Assembly (NCBI GenBank): GCA_027579435.1
Contig: JANBPK010001713.1
Location: forward strand, 1-14,677
Length of the DNA: 14,677 nucleotides
From: Candolleomyces eurysporus
Taxonomy: Eukaryota > Basidiomycota > Agaricomycetes > Agaricales > Psathyrellaceae
Direction: 5' to 3'
Shown: in pieces, positions 9,454-14,677 of the stretch
Layout of the letters: each line of letters begins with the position of its first letter
How positions within the stretch are numbered: the first letter of the stretch is position 1
Position numbers and translations under genes: made by a program
The notes under the pieces: model-generated
Told to the model about the DNA's origin: nothing
What the model saw: the letters and a program-made list of their open reading frames with translations, nothing else
Database searches by the model: none

Positions 9454-10243
9454 TCACAATTCATCCATATAATCTCTGCACCGCTCATAGAGTCGGTGCC
9501 ATCTCCCTCCATTCCAAGTCCTGACACGAGCCCAGCCATCCTGACCCGCCATCCTTTCTATCCAGATCAAGATCGAACACAGGGCAAAGTCCGCGTACGA
9601 GACTTCATATCCCATCGCCACAATACCATCTCCGTCTCCCATATTCTTGTCGAGTACCGTAGCCAAAAAATCAAATTGATCTTTGACTGCGCGCCATGCC
9701 TGCTCTCTCTGCGGCCCAGTCAACATCGGCGTCGGCGCACCACCGCGGAAATAATCCTGCGACCGGTCAGGTAGCTGCGAATGGCTCAAGGGAGCCATAA
9801 TTGGTAGCAGCGGTTTCGACAGCACGTCTTGAATGTAATGCACGAAGAGTGTCTGCATGGCACGCGATCCCTCTGGAAATACTGGCCTCGCGGGGTACGC
9901 TGATTCCAAGTATTCCGCGATCATGTTGGGGTTGGAAAGCACTCTTGGTGAGCGCGGATTTTGTGTCGGGTCGACAACGACGGGGAGCGTATAGATTGGT
10001 CTTCCATTGCTCCCCATTCCAGACGGTGGGGCACCTATTGAGCGCAGCGTCGATTCGACGTCTGGAAACTGCACCCAGATCGTTTTGTAGCTTAGCCGTT
10101 TATAATTGAGGATAAACCTGTGAGAGGAATAGAGTCAACTATCATGGAAGGTCAGCAGAGAGGAGGGAGACGGACCGTATTCTCCAAATATTGGGAGCCC
10201 AGGAGGAGGGGGTGTGCCCGGGAACATCATACAGGATAAGCAT
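9454..10243 (-). CDS. Glutathione S-transferase, fungal FuA-like class
   Basis: Conjugates or binds glutathione adducts; in wood- and litter-decay fungi this class is linked to handling plant phenolics (family knowledge). Exons 10243-10176 and 10117-9454 are separated by a 58-nt GT-AG intron that completes an Arg codon (CG|G); 243 aa. The N-terminus MLILYDVPGHTPSSWAPNIW is the thioredoxin-fold beta-strand followed by the S-x-x-PN-W pattern typical of basidiomycete FuA enzymes, where a serine near the N-terminus is the likely catalytic residue. RFILNYKRLSYKTIWVQFPD follows, then the glutathione-binding segment TLPVVVDP and VLSNPNMIAEYLES, in which the usual Asp/Glu after Ser is Asn. The C-terminal half is all helical (QAWRAVKDQFDFLATVLD; YADFALCSILIWIERM). 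It ends MDEL, which is not a canonical ER-retention signal. Codon 1 is chosen because it gives the expected strand-turn-helix start and a normal family length. Confidence 0.92.
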
Positions 10244-11414
10244 GGGAGGGGCTCGCGATGCAGATTGGTGGTAAGACATCGCTTTTTATCCAAAAGATTG
10301 AAATAGCCGAGACAGACAATCAAAGAGTCATACTTGCCAATTAGCATCGTGGCTTTTAAGAACCCTTGACTTCAAACCCGTATACGAGGAGAGCAACACC
10401 CAAAATAGAGTCCTGTTGATCTGAAAGAGCCCAGAGATATCGATGTCAGATCCAGTCATAAGCCTGAGTCGAATATGAGATCTCATCCCGCGCTTTCGTG
10501 GCTAATTCTCTGTTTTGAAACAGGGGCGGCAGTGACAATCCATAGAGGCCGCCCTACCAACCTGCCGGACCAGGGCTAGTATCATTCTCCGACAAAGGAT
10601 GGAAGGCGATAGAACCCTTTACTGTCAATTACGCGGAAGTCAAGACAAGAGATTTCCAATGGATGTTGTTGTTCTCTTTCTGTGATTGCGTGAGCACGGA
10701 CTTTTCCGTTCGGTGCCACGAGCGAGTCATCAATGAGTTCCAAGACGAGATTCCTAGTAGAGGTCCGTAGTATCAATTACGAACCGGGACTTTTACTCGA
10801 ATGCCCTTGGACTTGAGGGAGCTAAGGGAAATATATCAGATCCTTTGCACAGATCCGGGTCAAAATCGATATACATTCCTGCAGCAAGTGGTGATTAAGG
10901 CAGAAGGAAAGTGGAGGCAGTGACGCCCACATCAGGTCACCGTTCCAAATTAGGAAGGCATGCCACATTGGTTTGATCAAGTCGGTGAAGTTTTACTGCC
11001 ACCCACCAACTCATTTCCTCTGAAAACCCATGAAAACAGACCCAAAAGGCGTCCAAAAAATGACGAAACTCATGAGTCGAGCTTGAAGGAGGAAGCTAGG
11101 GCGCCGTCGGAATTTTCTTAACAGCAAGGCACCCACCCTTGAACACGTTTTCAAAAGCTGTTAATTTCTGCACAGCAATCGTGCCACTGCCTCTGAATTT
11201 TACTTACGAGTCTCGGTGGCCGTCAAGTATAGAACTCTTTCGAATATCCAAGAAAAGAATCACCCTGAATATCACCTGCGAAGAGTAATATCTCCCACAA
11301 TTACACTGTTGTTTGGCGACACATGAAACGAAAAACCCGCATGACGCCCATCGGGGCCTTGACGTCGGTCTTTGACACACATAATGATAAAGTTCTCATT
11401 TCAATCCCTCCGTA
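10244..11414. other. Region of about 1.2 kb without a supported gene
   Basis: The first 100-150 bases upstream of 10243 probably form the glutathione transferase promoter; its minus strand carries GGATAAAAAGC about 40 bp before the ATG. Further right, short open frames occur on both strands. These include a minus frame at 10582-10776, a plus frame at 10546-10770 and a minus frame near 10810-10995. They overlap, lack introns that would link them and show no family resemblance. No RNA gene or repeat was seen. Confidence 0.4.
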
Positions 11415-11612
11415 ATGATGACGATGACTCACGGAGAGCTTCCTACAATTAGACATCATGCTGACCAAAACGTAGCGCCTTTGTTTTCTTCTGGGATATA
11501 TAGATCCACTCCCCTGGCTGCGAGTGATAAGAGTCCCACAACAACCGACAGCGGAATCAGATTGGCGCCGATACCAGATGATTTAGACGGGAACGACAGC
11601 TCCTCTAGGTAA
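11415..11612 (+). CDS. Doubtful small ORF or first exon
   Basis: A 65-codon frame starting with three closely spaced ATGs (MMTMTHG) after a CT-rich leader (CTCATTTCAATCCCTCC), which resembles fungal transcription starts. The product is hydrophilic and Ser/Thr/Asp-rich (LAPIPDDLDGNDSSS), with no domain. Its last codons overlap a fair 5' splice site (AG|GTAATG at 11610), so it might be the first exon of a longer gene joined to 11717-12052. The phases do not fit the nearest acceptor, though, so this remains a guess. Confidence 0.22.
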   Translation: MMTMTHGELPTIRHHADQNVAPLFSSGIYRSTPLAASDKSPTTTDSGIRLAPIPDDLDGNDSSSR

Positions 11613-11716
11613 TGATCTTCATGCTACGTGTCCAGCCATTGCCGTTGGCTTGACGACATCTTCAATTCTTCCGATGTGACGAAAGGGAGATACTATGATC
11701 GTTCTTCAAAGCACAT

Positions 11717-12052
11717 ATGCCTCCTCCGTTTAACATCTCGGAGTCATTTCAATACCACTTATCACTGCGTCGGAGAAGCATAATGACGTGGGCGCAGGGG
11801 CCAGAGGAGTCAAGTCCCAGGGTAATCGACCATTAGGTCACCCTCAGCTCGCCGCGCACACAAGACTGAAACTTCAATTCAGATATACCCACCACGGCTC
11901 CCATACCATGTCATCAGCATTCTAGGCTCGGGAGACTTCTACTATTTAAGAAACTTTCGCAAGCTTTATCATCGAGAAAACCGATCAGAAAAATTATTTA
12001 CTGAAGCACTTTCAAAGAGCAGTCTGGATGCGCAGTGGGTTATCGTTATCTG
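11717..12052 (+). CDS. Candidate two-exon small gene, product unknown
   Basis: Exon 11717-11821 starts at an ATG (MPPPFNISESFQYHLS) and ends at AGG|GTAATC. A 61-nt intron (11822-11882) ends in TTCAATTCAG. Exon 11883-12052 continues in phase 0 (IYPPRLPYHVISILGSGDFY, LRNFRKLYHRENRSEKLFTE) to a TGA at 12050-12052; 91 aa in all. The splice signals and protein-like composition are the only support. I recognise no family, the donor is weak at position +5, and the gene may begin further upstream. Its 3' end lies inside the left copy of the tandem repeat, and the right copy keeps the same SEKLF reading. It is convergent with the transaldolase gene. Confidence 0.3.
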
Positions 12053-12210
12053 AAGCAGTAGAATGAAAGAAGGCACAGTAAGCTTCCAAGTGAACAATAA
12101 ACCCGTCAGAAAAATTATTTAATCAACCTCTTTCAAACAGTCTGGCATTTGCGCAGTGACACCGCGTCCTAGGCCCGTGTTATATGAAGCAGGAGGATTA
12201 GTGAACAATA
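11977..12210 (+). repeat. Diverged direct tandem duplication, unit about 110-121 bp
   Basis: Left copy about 11977-12099, right copy about 12100-12210. Shared blocks, in order, are TCAGAAAAATTATTTA (11985-12000 and 12106-12121, identical), CTTTCAAA, CAGTCTGG, GCGCAGTG, TAT(C/A)TGAAGCAG and GTGAACAATA (12090-12099 and 12201-12210, identical). The offset falls from 121 bp on the left to 111 bp on the right, so the copies have gained small indels. The two indels inside the coding-like part are 3 nt each. Confidence 0.8.
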
Positions 12211-12498
12211 GTAAGCAATCGAATGTAATAGAGCCGTGGATAAATGGAACTGAACACAAGACAAGGTTTCAATATGGTCGTTATGATGGATTCATAATGG
12301 GCTTCATCATAGGCTGCGGGTGACGTAGTTGAGGTACTGCACGCTCACCATTCAAATACAAAACCTTCCCGATAGCCGGGAGACGAAGAAAAGGTAAACC
12401 AATGGTAATACATTGTATATGTTACATATGCGACTGCTGTATTCGCTCGCCTTTTTCAATCAATAGTTGGTACTGAAGAGCAAAGGTAGTCTCGTCCT
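12211..12498. other. Probable 3' UTR of transaldolase and spacer
   Basis: AT-rich sequence directly downstream of the transaldolase stop on the minus strand. A small imperfect palindromic pattern (TTATGATGGATTCATAATGGGCTTCATCAT) lies near 12275-12310. No open frame of note. Confidence 0.4.
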
Positions 12499-13863
12499 TC
12501 AAGCACTGAGCTTCTTTTTCAACAGATCCTTGAGAGTCTGCCCATCCTCAGCGAACTTCTTGATACCCTCGTGAAGCTTATCGAAAGCCATCTGGTCCTC
12601 AAGGAGCGACCACCTGAACTCGGGCTCGTTGTCGATGAAGGAAACTTTAGGGATGGGTTGACCTTCGGCGGCTAAACAGACCGACGGATTGCATCCGAAG
12701 GAACATAACGGATCAAATCAGCCTTTCGATAATCACCGATCCACAAAGATAAGATGACGCACCGAAGTTGGCGTCCAATTTCTTGGGGACTTGGTCAGAG
12801 GACTTCTTTAGTTCCTCCAACAACGATGGCGAGATAGTGAGGAAGTCTACACCAGCGAGAGCCTTGATTTCTCCGACGTTACGGAACGAGGCACCCATGA
12901 CGATGGTCTTGTAACCGTGTTGCTTGTAGTAGTTGAAGATCTTCTTCACCGACTGCACACCAGGATCTTCATCGCCTTCGTAGTTCTTTCCGGTGGACTT
13001 CTTGTACCAGTCGAGGATCTAACCGGGCAATTATAAGTATGGTCATGAGGGATAACCGCCAGGGGAAGGAGACATACACGACCAACGAAGGGCGAAATCA
13101 AGGTAACGCCAGCCTCGGCGCAAGCAACGGCCTGTCCAAAGCCGAAGAGGAGAGTGAGGTTGCAGTGGATACCATCGTCCCGCTCGAGCTCCCGGGCAGC
13201 TTGGATGCCCTCCCAGGTGGACGCGATCTTGATAAGGATGCGCTCCTTCTTGATACCAACGGACTCGTACAAGGCGATCAACTCTTTGGCCTACCCGGAA
13301 TGATAAACTACCCTGATCAGGACGAAAGAAAGTCGTTGGCGTACCTTCGCCTTGGTGGCCTCCTTATCGAAGGAAAGGCGAGCGTCAACTTCGGTAGAGA
13401 CACGGCCGGGGATAATGGCGAGGATTTCCTTTCCGAACTCCACGAGCTGAAAGGTCTGTTAGGACACAGGGCCGTTCATTGAATCTAGCGGAGGTCGTGC
13501 TCACCAGTCTGTCGATAGCAGCGCCTGCCTGCGCATCGAGATCTCCACCTTTAGATCGTCCGTACTCCACTGCAGCATTGATCAGCCTCGCGTACTGAGG
13601 CTTGTTGGCAGCCGCCAAGATCAACGAAGGGTTTGTCGTAGCATCCTGAGCACAGCGATTGTATGAGTTCAACTACTCGAATACAGCGCGGAGGACGGGG
13701 GCGAAATCGTCGCGTACCTGGGGCTTGTAGATATCAATAGCTATGATCACCCTGGTTAGTATCTATGGCGAGACGAATTATCGAGAAATTTACATTCGAA
13801 GTCACCGGAGTCAGAGACGACGACGGTGCCAGTTTGCTTGAGGAGGTCAAGAGAGTTGGACAT
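12499..13863 (-). CDS. TAL1: Transaldolase
   Basis: Transfers a dihydroxyacetone unit from sedoheptulose 7-phosphate to glyceraldehyde 3-phosphate in the cytosolic non-oxidative pentose phosphate pathway. Exons (minus): 13863-13794, 13740-13718, 13645-13505, 13446-13345, 13290-13078, 13018-12763, 12671-12499; 325 aa, the normal length. All introns are GT-AG, 53-91 nt. The start has a good context (ACCACCATG), and the N-terminus [20 protein letters not shown] carries the catalytic Asp18 (E. coli TalB Asp17). DATTNPSLI (from residue 32) is the first family signature, and Glu97 in [10 protein letters not shown] is the second acid. [19 protein letters not shown] contains the Schiff-base lysine, Lys133 (TalB Lys132). 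[23 protein letters not shown] and [22 protein letters not shown] are the expected conserved blocks. Exon 2 is only 23 nt. The second and third exons meet exactly between KPQ and DATTNPS. Confidence 0.97.
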
Positions 13864-14390
13864 GGTGGTTAGAGTGAAGAGGCGAGATGGAGAGATCCAA
13901 TGGAAGGACCCCCGCTGATATATAATTCACTCGCGGGAGATGATGTAAGATCTCTCTCTCTGCGTGCACGTGCGGGGATATGATATCGCCACCTTTGGTA
14001 CTCAGTTCAGAAGATGCACCTGCAATCCTCGTCATAAGAAGCTTATCTTTACAAAGCCTTTACCTCCCTTGCCTAATTCACGTAAAAAACACCTCAAAGT
14101 ATCCAATGGTGAACGTGCGCAGAGGAATGGGCTGACATATTGAAATGGGAAAGGGATAAGCTCGGAGATACCTCAGCTTTGGAAACGGACCTGGATACGA
14201 TATCGTCCGAATGTCCGGACTCACTTACGGTCAATCCAGTCTTTCTCAGTAATTTCAGAAATATTACATTCACAAGAAAAAGGTATTTTGAGTGTCTGAT
14301 TGGGTTTCATCGAAGGTAAAAGTCAGAACCTCAGAACGACAGCAACGTAGTTGAGAACACACCAAGATATCGATATACACCTCCGGATCT
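13864..14390. other. Intergenic region upstream of transaldolase
   Basis: Contains the presumed transaldolase promoter (TATA-like element about 13919-13924, CT/AG-rich leader next to the ATG) and, at its right part, the 3' UTR of the gene at the right edge. No other coding frame is supported. Confidence 0.5.
13919..13924 (-). promoter_or_regulatory. Possible TATA box of transaldolase
   Basis: The minus strand reads GAATTATATATCAGC here, about 56 bp before the transaldolase ATG, which is a normal distance for a strongly expressed fungal housekeeping gene. Confidence 0.4.
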
Positions 14391-14677
14391 TCAGTCGGAT
14401 TCTGGCTCCGTATCTGAACCATGATCATCCTCCTGAACAAAGCTTGACAGGTATCCGTTGTAATCAATAGGCGCCAAAGATTCTGATAGAAACTGTTGCA
14501 CTGGCAAGCGTGTGCATTGCATCCGGATCATCCGCTGAACCCCTTCACACAATTTGGGTGCGAATTCTACGCGCCACCTTCCCTTATCATCGCTCGACCA
14601 AGTTATCAGACCTAATTGGATGACCAGAGGGCTGGAATGCTCTCTTTCGGCCGATACCCGTTCAAGTAGTTGGTGCT
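14391..14677 (-). CDS. 3' end of an unrecognised gene, partial at right edge
   Basis: One minus-strand frame is open from the right edge (first full codon ends at 14675) to a TGA at 14391-14393: 94 codons with no ATG start inside the window. The product reads HQLLERVSAEREHSSP, then LVIQLGLITWSSDDKGRWRV, EFAPKLCEGVQRMIRMQC, LPVQQFLSESLAPIDYNGYL, and an acidic end QEDDHGSDTEPESD. The mix of hydrophobic strands and helices with a charged acidic C-terminus looks like a true protein end rather than chance. I do not recognise the family. The gene lies upstream of transaldolase on the same strand, 528 bp away. Confidence 0.55.
   Translation of the reverse strand, partial: HQLLERVSAEREHSSPLVIQLGLITWSSDDKGRWRVEFAPKLCEGVQRMIRMQCTRLPVQQFLSESLAPIDYNGYLSSFVQEDDHGSDTEPESD

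Noticed and set aside
9454..9466. C-terminal MDEL of the glutathione transferase as an ER-retention signal
   Set aside because: Fungal retention signals are HDEL or KDEL-like, the protein has no signal peptide, and the family is cytosolic.
13039..13482. 147-codon plus-strand frame over transaldolase
   Set aside because: Antisense shadow of exons 4 and 5, spanning their introns.
1..14677. CRISPR array, insertion sequence, integrase, viral or toxin genes
   Set aside because: No regularly spaced repeats, terminal inverted repeats, transposase or viral domains were seen on either strand.

Overview
The window looks like nuclear DNA of a filamentous basidiomycete, most likely a mushroom-forming agaricomycete. 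Genes are closely packed and split by many short introns (48-99 nt, mostly GT-AG with CTRAY-like branch sites). They include a fungal FuA-type glutathione transferase. There is no sign of a plasmid, phage, bacterial operon, CRISPR array or intact transposon. Five ambiguous bases (1068, 1795, 1870, 1906, 8327) and several frame breaks at homopolymers suggest a draft assembly, so some apparent frameshifts are probably sequencing errors.

Layout from left to right. (1) 1-1509, minus: 3' part of a Pro/Ser/Gln-rich protein that runs off the left edge; function unknown. (2) 1724-2770, minus: five-exon nuclear-type thiol peroxidase (PrxQ/BCP/Dot5 family) with a lysine-rich tail. (3) 3288-4070, plus: an unrecognised gene read in changing frames, explicable by single-base homopolymer errors or by decay. 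(4) 4623-8387, minus: a 12-exon leucine-rich-repeat protein of about 1050 aa that resembles protein phosphatase 1 regulatory subunit 37 (PPP1R37), with a SILK motif and an RVxF-like motif near its N-terminus. (5) 9454-10243, minus: a two-exon glutathione transferase of 243 aa. (6) 10244-12498: about 2.2 kb without a secure gene. It holds two weak plus-strand candidates and a diverged tandem repeat of about 120 bp. (7) 12499-13863, minus: a seven-exon transaldolase of 325 aa. (8) 14391-14677, minus: the last 94 codons of an unrecognised gene that continues beyond the right edge.

The recognised genes do not form a pathway or cluster. Transaldolase (pentose phosphate pathway, which supports NADPH supply), the nuclear peroxidase and the glutathione transferase all touch redox metabolism, but that is normal for neighbouring housekeeping genes. 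The most interesting objects are the PPP1R37-like protein, the unrecognised plus-strand gene at 3288-4070, the coding-like tandem duplication near 12 kb, and two gene fragments that lack an ATG in the window.
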